Assembly (NCBI GenBank): GCA_014384025.1
Contig: JACNGQ010000170.1
Span: forward strand, 1 to 64,000
Reading direction: 5' to 3'
DNA length: 64,000 nucleotides
Source of the DNA: Planctomycetota bacterium
Lineage (GTDB): Bacteria; Planctomycetota; Phycisphaerae; Sedimentisphaerales; Anaerobacaceae
Shown here: piece by piece, positions 23,753 to 32,075 of the stretch
Numbering within the stretch: the stretch's first letter is position 1
How the letters are laid out: each line of letters opens with the position of its first letter
The notes under the pieces: generated by a model
The model's input: the letters and a program-made list of their open reading frames with translations, nothing else
What the model was told of the DNA's origin: nothing
Database searches by the model: none
Position numbers and translations under genes: made by a program

Positions 23753-24829
23753 ATGGCTTCTAAAGTATATTTTATTAAAGCATCTATTAATGACGGCGAG
23801 CAGGTGATTTCCGAAAAGGCACGAAAGCTGTTTAAGGCGGGCTCTTTTGCAGGATGCTTTAAGGAAAATGATTGTACGGCGGTTAAGGTTCACATTGGTG
23901 AAGCAGGCAACACTACATACACAAAGGCCCCGTGCATTAAGGGGCTAGTGGATGAGCTGCTTGCTTTGAAAACAAAACCATTCGTAACCGATACGACCAC
24001 GTTATATGTCGGGCGAAGACACAATGCCATCGACCATACCGCCCTGGCTGTCGAACACGGCTTTTCCCTGGATGGATTGGGCGTACCCTTTATAGTGGCC
24101 GATGGTTTGTTCGGAAAAAGTGAAACGCCGGTTGAAATAGACGGCGAAATAGATCAACAGGTTTTCATTGCTTCCGATATAGTTCAATGCCAGTCACTCC
24201 TTTCGGTGGCTCATTTGACCGGCCACGTAGCATCCTGCCTCGGAGCTACACTAAAAACATTAGGGATGGGTTGTGCAAGCAAAAGGGGCAAGATGAAACA
24301 GCACGCCGCCCTTAACCTCGGTATCGGTGATGACTGTACACGATGCGGCGTATGTTATGATCATTGTCCCGCCGATGCGATTACACTTGACGATGTCAAA
24401 GCTCACATAGACGAAGATAAATGTATAGGGTGTGCCGAGTGTATGGCCGCGTGCAGATTCGGTGCCGTTATATGCAATTGGGGCGAAGAAGACGAAGTAT
24501 TGCAAAAGAGCATCGCTGAGCACGCATTGGGCGTAATGAAGGGCAAAGAGAACAGGATTGCTTGTTTTAACTTTTTAATGTCCGTGACGAAAGATTGCGA
24601 TTGTTTTAACAAGCCGGATATGGATAACATAGTTGATGACATCGGCATAGCCGCATCAACCGATCCTGTCGCTCTCGATAAGGCAACGCTGGACTTGACT
24701 GAAAATAAAGCGGGCAAAAAGCTTGCAGATCTCGTGGGTAATGATAAGCTTGACCCTCGCTACCAAATCGAACACGCCGAGCGAATTGGCCTGGGAAGCA
24801 GTAGTTACGAGCTTATAGAAGTTAGTTAA
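23753..24829 (+). CDS. DUF362 protein with two 4Fe-4S clusters
   Basis: This 358-aa protein has a DUF362 domain (VKVHIGEAGNTTYTKAP, FVTDTTTLYVGRR, GHVASCLGATLKTLGMGC) interrupted near residues 190-240 by a two-cluster ferredoxin module. The first cluster motif is CTRCGVCYDHCP and the second CIGCAECMAACRFGAV. The C-terminal part DDIGIAASTDPVALDKA is typical of the family. These cytoplasmic iron-sulfur proteins are widespread in anaerobes; the role is not established and electron transfer is the safe statement. Confidence 0.9.
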   Translation: MASKVYFIKASINDGEQVISEKARKLFKAGSFAGCFKENDCTAVKVHIGEAGNTTYTKAPCIKGLVDELLALKTKPFVTDTTTLYVGRRHNAIDHTALAVEHGFSLDGLGVPFIVADGLFGKSETPVEIDGEIDQQVFIASDIVQCQSLLSVAHLTGHVASCLGATLKTLGMGCASKRGKMKQHAALNLGIGDDCTRCGVCYDHCPADAITLDDVKAHIDEDKCIGCAECMAACRFGAVICNWGEEDEVLQKSIAEHALGVMKGKENRIACFNFLMSVTKDCDCFNKPDMDNIVDDIGIAASTDPVALDKATLDLTENKAGKKLADLVGNDKLDPRYQIEHAERIGLGSSSYELIEVS

Positions 24830-24854
24830 TGTTTAAAAATATTAAGGGTATGGT

Positions 24855-25631
24855 ATGTCTCTGGGGCAAATAATAAGAAAAAAACGCGAGCAGTTACATC
24901 TGACCCTCGATGAAGTCAGTAATCGCATCGGTTTTTCAAAACCGTACCTGTCCACTATCGAAACCGACAAGGTAAAGAATCCACCCAGCGACGAGCTGCT
25001 TACCAAACTTGAAAAGATACTTGAGTTCGACTCGGGTCTGCTGCTGCACATTGCTCATATAGAAGGTCTGCCCGCCGATGTTCGCCAGGAATATGAGTCC
25101 GCCGAGGCCGAAAATCAGAAATGGCGACAAGTTGCCAGAAACTTTATTGATAAAAAAGCTGATGCAAGCCGGCTGACCGAGCTTCTTGCTGAAAGTGACT
25201 TGAACTTCGAGCAGGAAAAATTACCTCTGGCGCCTGGCCGGTTGGTGCCCGTAATAAACAAAGTTTCAGCCGGATATCCTACTGATTTCAATGACCTCGA
25301 CTATCCTGTGGGCATAGCCGATGATTATATTCGCTGTCCGGACCTGCACGATCCCAATACCTTTGCTGTCCGGGTTGTCGGCGATTCTATGGAGCCGAAA
25401 TTTCACGAGGGTGATATAGTGATATTCTCACCCGCCACCGAAGTGCATAATGGCGATGACTGTTTTGTCCGTTTCGCAATGCCGCATGAAACGACCTTCA
25501 AGAGGGTGTTCTTCGAGTCGGATAATAAAATTCGTCTTCAGCCGAGAAACGAAAAATATTCCCCCACAATCGTTGACGGCAAACGCATCAATGGCCTCTA
25601 CCGCGCCGTAGTAAAGCACGAAATACTGTAG
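24855..25631 (+). CDS. XRE helix-turn-helix/S24 LexA-like repressor
   Basis: This 258-aa protein has an N-terminal Cro/C1-type HTH (LTLDEVSNRIGFSKPYLSTIE) near residues 16-36 and a C-terminal S24 peptidase-like domain. The catalytic serine lies in VVGDSMEPKFHEGDIVI and the lysine in TFKRVFFE. An Ala-Gly pair in VSAGYP could be the autocleavage site. The architecture is that of stress- or prophage-type repressors. No phage genes are visible nearby, so a chromosomal stress regulator is more likely. It converges with the minus-strand hydrolase gene. Confidence 0.88.
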   Translation: MSLGQIIRKKREQLHLTLDEVSNRIGFSKPYLSTIETDKVKNPPSDELLTKLEKILEFDSGLLLHIAHIEGLPADVRQEYESAEAENQKWRQVARNFIDKKADASRLTELLAESDLNFEQEKLPLAPGRLVPVINKVSAGYPTDFNDLDYPVGIADDYIRCPDLHDPNTFAVRVVGDSMEPKFHEGDIVIFSPATEVHNGDDCFVRFAMPHETTFKRVFFESDNKIRLQPRNEKYSPTIVDGKRINGLYRAVVKHEIL

Positions 25632-25659
25632 TTATACAAAAGCACGGTCAGCCCTGTCA

Positions 25660-27819
25660 CTATTCCACAACAAACCAGCTAATCCCTTTGGGGCCTATGT
25701 TAATTGGTATTTTGGCGTTATATTCGCGGTCAAGCTTATACCTCCTGCTTTTATCCTGCTGCCGGCGAATACGTGCTGTTTTGGTAAGCCCCGTGTAATA
25801 CAGCGGAAGCTTCAATTCTTTTTTGACCGCCCTGTCCAGAGGATTATAGACCATTGCCAGACCTTTTATTTTCAGTTGTGGATTGACATGCAGTATGCAG
25901 TCAATATCGCGCCCGTCAGGTCTGCGCACGTGAATGATGTCGGAGTCGAGTATATCGCGGTACTCTTTGTAAAAGTCCACCCATTTTTTCACGATTGCTT
26001 TTGTTTCATCGGTATCATACAGACGGGGCCCGCGATAGCAGGCTTGCGCACCTGAGCCAAAGTTCTGTGCAAGATGCGCACCATAAGCGTCGAGGTGTTC
26101 CGAGAGCGGTTCGAGCGTGGCCGCAGCTCCACCGCCATGGTACTGAACCAGCGGGACAAACATCCAGCCCATGCTTGGTGTTTTCTTCCAGGTGCCGTCG
26201 AATATGTTCTGTCGGCCGAGAATAACCTGTCTTTCACGCGGCAGCGACCAGTTGGTCTCACGATAGCCCATAGCGCTTTTATTCGAGCCGTTCAAAAAAT
26301 ACCAGTCGGGAACATTCAGATAGACGCCCCTGCTGCGGCACCACTTGTAGAAATTGGTAATCTTTTTCCACTGTTTCCATTGCGAATCATTGAGACCGCT
26401 ATGCCCCGGATGGCTCGTCGATGCGCAAACGTCACCTGGATAAGAACCATCGTGTTCGAGCAGGTCCAAGCCCGTTTGTTCGATAAAGATTTTGATTTTC
26501 CTGAAATACTCGCTGCCCCACTCGCTGCCCAAACACGGCGAGTTGTTGAAAATCGCGCCGCCTGTTTTGCCTGTCTCCGGGTTGATAACATCGTGTTTAT
26601 CGCTTATCCGGCGGCTGGCTAAAAGTGAATACCCGCCAAGCTCGACATTTTTGCTGTGAGCATAATCGACTAATTCCTTTATCTGCGCCATATACTTCGG
26701 ATCTATATTTTCCATATTAAAACCGCTGCCGAATGTCATTATCACCATCTCAAACCCGACCTCAGCGCACTGGTCGATTGCCAGCCGCACCGCTTTGGGA
26801 TTTGCGTGACGAACATGCATTATGATTGGATTTTCCGTCGCCCAGGGTGCGATTGTTCGGTACATCCTGCGTATTGCCAGACCTTTGCGTTCACGTTCGG
26901 TGCTGTCATAAATTAACTCAAACGTTCGAAATGATTCGAATGTTTTACCCGGTGCGATAATCACATCCGGACCAATTGGCGGGCGGCTTTCCAACATCAG
27001 TGGTGTCTTTCGCAGATAGTTGATTTGCGTACTGTACTGTGGGTCAACAACCCATTTCGTTGTTTTATTGGCACTTTTCGGGTCCCCCCCGTGAAAGGCG
27101 TAATCGCTGTCGATGTGAATATTAGGATACTCCCACTGAGCCGGTTGTTCCACCATTGATTCATACTCTACCGCTGCGAGAATCTCACTGATAAACGTAT
27201 TGAGTCTGACCGGCTTATCGCTGCCGTTGTGAATTGTCAGCCACTTTGCTAACAGAGGAATGCCCCGGTACATTTCATAATGGACAGAGAGACTCAAACC
27301 TTTGAGCTTGCTGTTTGGCGGATCGAAATGCAGACTAAGCGTCTTACCTGAGGGAGGCCAGTTTGTGCTTGACGAATAACGCTTGCGATTCCATTCGAAG
27401 CGTTTTTCTATCTTGCCGGCTTCAAAGCTCCTGAACACGAAGGCGTCCGGATTGCTGCTTAGAGAATCAATCCATTCGGGCAATAGATATGCGTATTCGA
27501 CTTGCCCCTGCAGGCCGCCGACTTCATACTTTTGTCCGTCGAGTTCGACTATTGCCTCCGGCTTAACCCCACGGATGATGGATTCGCCCCTCATCAGATT
27601 ATCATAGGCTACGGTAGCCGCATTGGGCGCCAGACGAAATGTCCGGCTGATTAATCCGTTGCTCAGAACAATCTCCCTGCCATCGAGCCGTTTTTCAATC
27701 TTAACTGGCTCTTTAATTTGTGTTACGAGCCAGTCTGCCTCGATTGCCTTGCCACAGACTGCACCTGCGATGAATAAAACCATTACTGTTATGATTATAG
27801 ATTGCTTTTTTTTAACCAT
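25660..27819 (-). CDS. Secreted alpha-galactosidase-like glycoside hydrolase
   Basis: This 719-aa protein starts at ATG 27819 behind a strong GGAGAAGGA site; the track adds 22 Arg-rich residues upstream. A signal peptide (IIITVMVLFIAGAVCG) is present. The N-terminal half is a beta-sandwich (REIVLSNGLISRTFRLAPN) as in GH36 enzymes, followed by a TIM barrel with HVRHANPKAVRLAIDQCAEVGF and a catalytic-Asp candidate in DLLEHDGSYPGD. The C-terminal segment is a small beta domain (MVYNPLDRAVKKELKLPLYY). An alpha-galactosidase/melibiase-type activity is an inference from fold and motif. Confidence 0.7.
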   Translation of the reverse strand: MVKKKQSIIITVMVLFIAGAVCGKAIEADWLVTQIKEPVKIEKRLDGREIVLSNGLISRTFRLAPNAATVAYDNLMRGESIIRGVKPEAIVELDGQKYEVGGLQGQVEYAYLLPEWIDSLSSNPDAFVFRSFEAGKIEKRFEWNRKRYSSSTNWPPSGKTLSLHFDPPNSKLKGLSLSVHYEMYRGIPLLAKWLTIHNGSDKPVRLNTFISEILAAVEYESMVEQPAQWEYPNIHIDSDYAFHGGDPKSANKTTKWVVDPQYSTQINYLRKTPLMLESRPPIGPDVIIAPGKTFESFRTFELIYDSTERERKGLAIRRMYRTIAPWATENPIIMHVRHANPKAVRLAIDQCAEVGFEMVIMTFGSGFNMENIDPKYMAQIKELVDYAHSKNVELGGYSLLASRRISDKHDVINPETGKTGGAIFNNSPCLGSEWGSEYFRKIKIFIEQTGLDLLEHDGSYPGDVCASTSHPGHSGLNDSQWKQWKKITNFYKWCRSRGVYLNVPDWYFLNGSNKSAMGYRETNWSLPRERQVILGRQNIFDGTWKKTPSMGWMFVPLVQYHGGGAAATLEPLSEHLDAYGAHLAQNFGSGAQACYRGPRLYDTDETKAIVKKWVDFYKEYRDILDSDIIHVRRPDGRDIDCILHVNPQLKIKGLAMVYNPLDRAVKKELKLPLYYTGLTKTARIRRQQDKSRRYKLDREYNAKIPINIGPKGISWFVVE

Positions 27820-27862
27820 TACTTGTTTCCTTCTCCTAAATGTAGTTCTTCTGCTATTGTAG

Positions 27863-28612
27863 TTAGATGACATTCTGCCCCGCAACGGCTAAAACTAATG
27901 CAAATACTTTTGAAGCTCCAGCGTCTTTCAGTGTTTTTGCACACTCGTTCAGCGTTGCTCCGGTTGTTTTGATATCATCAACAAGGCAAATCTTGCGATC
28001 AGCAAAATTATTTCTACGACGCACAGCAAAGGCGCCGGCGACATTTTTGGCTCGTGCCGTGGGGCTTGCCATTGTAGGCTGTAATTTGGTTCTGCGGATA
28101 CGAACAAGGTTGGTGCTGATTTTGGCCGTAGGGTGCTTTAATTTCTTAGCTAAAAGATGTGATTGATTGTAGCCGCGGGCTAACCGTCTCGACCAGTGCA
28201 GTGGCACGGGAACGAAAAGGTCTATATCGTTATAAAAGCTACTTCCTTCCAAAGTGGAATTGCCCAAAAATCCAATTATCGAAAGCAGTTCCGTTCGGCC
28301 CTTTTTCAGGGCCAATATCATTTCTTGCAAAGCTTCTCTATAAACTCCGCTGCGAGATATACCGTCAAAATGAAATTTTTTACCCTGGCAATTGGGGCAG
28401 GCGCCTTCCACGAGAGCATATTTGCTGGCATCTCGTCCGCAGCGACCGCAGTAATCGCTGCCCGTACAGGCCAAAACCTGGGACCAGCACTTTTGGCACA
28501 AATCTTTATCGGTTTCGCAGATACTTTCGCCGCAATTAATACATACTGCAGGCCAAAGAAGCTGGTTTAAGCTCTGCAGTGTAAAACTAAAAGCTTGTTT
28601 TGGCTTTGTCAT
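27863..28612 (-). CDS. comF: ComF-family phosphoribosyltransferase-like protein
   Basis: This 249-aa protein has an N-terminal C4 zinc region (CINCGESICETDKDLCQKCW, then YCGRCGRDA and CPNCQGKKF) and a C-terminal PRTase-like domain with the PRPP-loop signature ICLVDDIKTTGATLNECAK. ComF proteins take part in DNA uptake across the cytoplasmic membrane in competent bacteria, but are also found widely outside competence systems. ATG 28612 is chosen over GTG 28618. It lies 43 bases upstream of the alpha-galactosidase-like gene on the minus strand and divergent from folC. Confidence 0.88.
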   Translation of the reverse strand: MTKPKQAFSFTLQSLNQLLWPAVCINCGESICETDKDLCQKCWSQVLACTGSDYCGRCGRDASKYALVEGACPNCQGKKFHFDGISRSGVYREALQEMILALKKGRTELLSIIGFLGNSTLEGSSFYNDIDLFVPVPLHWSRRLARGYNQSHLLAKKLKHPTAKISTNLVRIRRTKLQPTMASPTARAKNVAGAFAVRRRNNFADRKICLVDDIKTTGATLNECAKTLKDAGASKVFALVLAVAGQNVI

Positions 28613-28865
28613 GTCCACGCTGCCAATTATATAGACAGAAACCTGGATTCACCACTGAGAAACCATGAAAGTAGGCCTTTTAATCACTAATATTAGGCTG
28701 ATTACAACGAGGTATAAGTAATAGTGAACGTGCGTTAAGTATTGCTTATGTAAAAACTGTTTAAAAAAGATAATAATATAAAGTTAAGTATTTTGTAAAC
28801 CCTTTATTAACAATGTCCTATATCACTTTTCTTTGTGTTGGCTGAAGCGTTTTTCGGCTTTGAGC
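28613..28865. other. AT-rich divergent intergenic region comF/folC
   Basis: This non-coding stretch separates the two divergent genes. It is AT-rich (runs such as AAAAAAGATAATAATATAAAG near 28765-28782). On the minus strand a TATAAT lies about 17 bases before comF without a convincing -35. No RNA gene is seen. The folC promoter follows immediately. Confidence 0.5.
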
Positions 28866-28894
28866 TTGACTAATATACTTTTAACCGCTATAAT
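28866..28894 (+). promoter_or_regulatory. Near-consensus sigma-70 promoter of folC
   Basis: TTGACT and TATAAT are separated by exactly 17 bases. The predicted transcription start (about 28901) is only some 14 bases from the folC ATG, and this short leader has no Shine-Dalgarno sequence. Translation would therefore begin on an almost leaderless message. Confidence 0.75.
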
Positions 28895-28914
28895 TGTCAT
28901 AGTTGCGTTAGTGT

Positions 28915-30345
28915 ATGGCAAAAACAAAAAAAACAACCGGAAAGAAACGAAAGAACAAAACCTCTAAGGTTGCCAGTGTCAAGAGCAAAAAGGCTTTTAA
29001 GACCTATAAGCAGGCCCTTGACTACCTTTTTGAAAGGACTGACTACGAAAAGCAGGAGCGCCTGCGCTATAATGTCACAACGTTCAACCTCAACCGGATG
29101 CAAAAACTGCTCTCGCTATTGGGCAGTCCACACAAAAAAATACATACAGTCCATATAGGCGGTACAAAAGGAAAAGGCTCAACCGCTACTATGTTAGCCA
29201 GGATGCTCGAAGCAAATGGCTATAAAGTTGGATTATACACATCCCCCCACGTAGTACACCTTCATGAGCGGATTGCGATTAATTCAAGAATGATCAGCGA
29301 ATCGGAAATGTGCGGCCTGCTAAACCGAGCTTATGCCCCCGTTGAGAAGATGTCAAAGACCGACCAGCCGACTTTCTTCGAGATTATGACGGCTTTGGCG
29401 TTTATGTATTTTCGCGATGAAGAGGTTGATATTGCCATAATTGAAACCGGTCTGGGAGGAAGGCTGGACAGCACGAATGTTATTATACCCAAAGTCATCG
29501 GCATAACCAGCTTGAGTATTGACCATCAGAACCTGCTTGGTAATACTATTGACAGCATCGCAAAAGAGAAAGCTGGAATTTTCAAGCGTGGTGTACCGGC
29601 TGTTACCGTGCAGCAGGAACCCTCGGCGATGCGTGTACTAAGATCTCAGGCCATCGCCGTCCAGTCGCCTTTGAGCGTAACCGGCAGCGATATCGATTTT
29701 TCGCAGCGTTTTGAAACCTCGCGTGAGCACGGCCCGCACACAAGAATATGTCTGTCAACGCCGACAAGTAAATTTGAGCACCTCAGAGTGCCCCTGCACG
29801 GCAGACATCAAGCAATCAACTGCGGCCTGGCATTAGCTATGCTGGATAAACTCAAATCCGTCGGATACAAAATAGACAACGGCAAAGCCGCCGAGGGTCT
29901 TTACAAGGTCTCACTGACCGGGCGAATGGAGATGATTTGGGATGACCCGAGAATTATGATTGATGCCGCTCACAATGCCGCGAGTATTAAGGCCTTGATT
30001 CACGCAGTAGGCCAGAATATTCCTTATGATTCTATGGTCGTAATTTTCGGCTGCAACTCTGACAAGGACATAAGAGGAATGCTGCATCAATTACAATTCG
30101 GCGCTGACAAGGTCATTTTCACTCGCAGTAATTCTCCTAAAGCGGTCTCGCCGGAAGATTTAGCTGAAATGTATACCGAGATATGCGGAAAGATGTGCCA
30201 GACCGCCCCCAGCCTGGGTCAGGCGCTGCTGCTCGCAAAAAGTGCCGTTAGTAAAGAAGATCTGATTTGTATTACCGGTAGTTTTTATCTTATCGGTCAG
30301 GCCAAAATACGCTTCCAGCCCGATGAATCACTCCAAACTGTTTAA
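28915..30345 (+). CDS. folC: Folylpolyglutamate synthase/dihydrofolate synthase
   Basis: This 476-aa Mur-ligase-fold enzyme adds glutamate to dihydropteroate and folates. Motifs are the ATP-binding VHIGGTKGKGSTATMLARML, the folate loop YTSPHVVHLHERI, AIIETGLGGRLDSTN, and the C-terminal MIDAAHNAASIKAL. A lysine-rich extension of about 28 residues (KKTTGKKRKNKTSK) precedes the family domain and is unusual. It could be disordered or reflect a later start, but no better ATG is available. Its last 18 bases overlap a possible minus-strand small gene. Confidence 0.93.
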   Translation: MAKTKKTTGKKRKNKTSKVASVKSKKAFKTYKQALDYLFERTDYEKQERLRYNVTTFNLNRMQKLLSLLGSPHKKIHTVHIGGTKGKGSTATMLARMLEANGYKVGLYTSPHVVHLHERIAINSRMISESEMCGLLNRAYAPVEKMSKTDQPTFFEIMTALAFMYFRDEEVDIAIIETGLGGRLDSTNVIIPKVIGITSLSIDHQNLLGNTIDSIAKEKAGIFKRGVPAVTVQQEPSAMRVLRSQAIAVQSPLSVTGSDIDFSQRFETSREHGPHTRICLSTPTSKFEHLRVPLHGRHQAINCGLALAMLDKLKSVGYKIDNGKAAEGLYKVSLTGRMEMIWDDPRIMIDAAHNAASIKALIHAVGQNIPYDSMVVIFGCNSDKDIRGMLHQLQFGADKVIFTRSNSPKAVSPEDLAEMYTEICGKMCQTAPSLGQALLLAKSAVSKEDLICITGSFYLIGQAKIRFQPDESLQTV

Positions 30346-30489
30346 TTTACTGTAGGGACTGACGGGAAACGACTTTAGTAGCGTACTCATTGCTTCTTCG
30401 CTTTTCTCAAAACCGGGATTTCGATTGTCCAAAAGACCATCCAGGAAGGCTAAAAACCCCAAAAGGAACCCTCTGGAATTTATCAACAT
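30328..30489 (-). CDS. Possible small protein, 53 aa
   Basis: This reading frame starts MLINSRGFLLGFLAFLDGLL and ends overlapping the 3' end of folC. Its ATG is preceded by a strong AAAAAGGAG with 9-base spacing, better than many genes in the window. Codon choice looks like that of its neighbours. The hydrophobic N-terminus is short for a membrane helix. I recognise no family. The rhaB promoter begins 38 bases beyond its start codon. It could be a real small gene or chance. Confidence 0.4.
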   Translation of the reverse strand: MLINSRGFLLGFLAFLDGLLDNRNPGFEKSEEAMSTLLKSFPVSPYSKLNSLE

Positions 30490-30526
30490 ATTCTCAATCT
30501 CCTTTTTCCACATCTCGATTTTCAAT

Positions 30527-30555
30527 TTGCAAAATGAGAGAATCTGGGTTATAAA
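30527..30555 (+). promoter_or_regulatory. Sigma-70 promoter of the rhamnose operon
   Basis: TTGCAA and TATAAA are separated by 17 bases. The predicted start near 30562 gives a leader of about 36 bases carrying AAGGAG before rhaB. No clear operator dyad is visible within it. This is the only convincing promoter found for the following eleven genes. Confidence 0.65.
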
Positions 30556-30597
30556 ATATTTTCTTCAGAATTAAACACTTGTTATAAGGAGTTGACG

Positions 30598-32073
30598 ATG
30601 GCGGAAATAAAAAAATATATCGCCGTTGACCTCGGCGCTGAGAGCGGCAGAGTAATGCTTGGTTCGGTTTCTACACGGAAACTTATTCTCGAGGAAATAC
30701 ATCGTTTCAGTAACGGGCCCGTTGAAGAGAATGGTTCGCTGCGCTGGGATTTTAACAAACTGTTGTCGGAGATTAAAACCGGCATAGCCAAAGCGGCAAA
30801 AGCTGCGGGCACTCAGGTCTGGGGTATAGGGGTCGATAGCTGGGGAGTAGATTTTGGCCTGCTCGACGTAGATGGCAAACTAATTGAAAATCCTTATCAC
30901 TATCGAGACAGCCAGACCAATGGGATGAGGGAAAAGGCGTTTGAGATGATAAGCAAACGCGACATTTATGAAAATACCGGCATTCAGTTTATGCAGCTAA
31001 ACAGCGTTTATCAACTTCTCGCAATGCGCCTCAATAATTCGATTGCACTGGCCACGGCTACGAAACTGCTTTTCATCGCTGATTTGGTCTCCTACTATTT
31101 ATGCGGCAAGATATTTGCCGAATACACCCTTGCAAGCACCTCACAATTTATGGATATGAGGACCGGCAAATGGTCAAAAGAGGTCCTTGAAAAACTATCT
31201 TTGCCGATTGGCATCATGCCCAGAATCGTCCCCCCCGGAACTGTTGTTGGCCAGTTGTCTTCCAGGATGGGAATCGAGCTTGGCTGCGGCTCTGTTCCGG
31301 TTCTTGCCATCGGCTCTCACGATACTGCTTCAGCCGTTGTTGCCGTGCCCGCTACGGGAGAGGCCAACTGGGCATATCTCTCGTCAGGAACCTGGTCTCT
31401 TATGGGCGTTGAAGTGCCCGGTGCAATTGTCAATGATAAGACCTTTCAATATGAGTTCACGAATGAGGGCGGAGTTGACAACACAATTCGGCTTCTCAAA
31501 AACATAATGGGGCTGTGGCTGATGCAGGAATGTAGAAGACAGTGGCAGCGTGAGGGAACGGACCTGTCCTATACGGAACTTGCGGCTTTGGCGGATAAAA
31601 CCGAACCGTTTACCAGGCACATTGACGTTGATGATGGCCGATTCCTTGCACCCGGAGATATGACGAAAAGAATAAATGATTACCTCACTGAGACGGGCCA
31701 GGACCCAATCGACGACAAGGGGCAAATGATAAGAACAATCCTGGAAAGCCTCGTAATTAAGTATCGCTCCGTGATGGAAGCTATAGAAGATGCTTCAGGC
31801 AATACGATTGAGACACTGCATATTGTCGGTGGAGGCATACAGAACGAATTGCTTTGTCAATTCACAGCCAACGCCCTTGGCAAGAAGGTAATCACCGGCC
31901 CGATAGAAGCAACCGCCAGCGGAAATGTCCTTATGCAGGCAAGGGCAACCGGACAAATAAAATCCCTCGAACAGGTCAGAGAAATCGCCCGCAACTCGTT
32001 TAACCTTAAAGAATATCAGCCGCAGGATGTCTCTCTCTGGGATAAACAATACGAAAAAGTGAACAAGGCATAA
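30598..32073 (+). CDS. rhaB: Rhamnulokinase
   Basis: This 491-aa FGGY-family sugar kinase phosphorylates L-rhamnulose to L-rhamnulose 1-phosphate. The N-terminal phosphate-binding motif is YIAVDLGAESGRVMLGSV, substrate-side residues lie in GIGVDSWGVDFGLLD and NPYHYRD, and the second ATPase domain shows LSSGTWSLMGVE and LHIVGGGIQNELLCQ. The AESGR sequence separates rhamnulokinases from xylulo- and glycerol kinases. ATG 30598 has AAGGAG; the TTG at 30592 in the track does not. It is the first gene of an eleven-gene operon. Confidence 0.94.
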   Translation: MAEIKKYIAVDLGAESGRVMLGSVSTRKLILEEIHRFSNGPVEENGSLRWDFNKLLSEIKTGIAKAAKAAGTQVWGIGVDSWGVDFGLLDVDGKLIENPYHYRDSQTNGMREKAFEMISKRDIYENTGIQFMQLNSVYQLLAMRLNNSIALATATKLLFIADLVSYYLCGKIFAEYTLASTSQFMDMRTGKWSKEVLEKLSLPIGIMPRIVPPGTVVGQLSSRMGIELGCGSVPVLAIGSHDTASAVVAVPATGEANWAYLSSGTWSLMGVEVPGAIVNDKTFQYEFTNEGGVDNTIRLLKNIMGLWLMQECRRQWQREGTDLSYTELAALADKTEPFTRHIDVDDGRFLAPGDMTKRINDYLTETGQDPIDDKGQMIRTILESLVIKYRSVMEAIEDASGNTIETLHIVGGGIQNELLCQFTANALGKKVITGPIEATASGNVLMQARATGQIKSLEQVREIARNSFNLKEYQPQDVSLWDKQYEKVNKA

Positions 32074-32075
32074 AA

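Noticed and set aside
24855-25631. Prophage repressor marking a phage insertion
   Set aside because: The S24 repressor is flanked by ordinary chromosomal genes; no integrase, structural genes or att repeats were seen.
26074-26622. 182-aa plus-strand ORF inside the alpha-galactosidase-like gene
   Set aside because: Shadow frame antisense to a gene with clear domains and signal peptide; no motif of its own.
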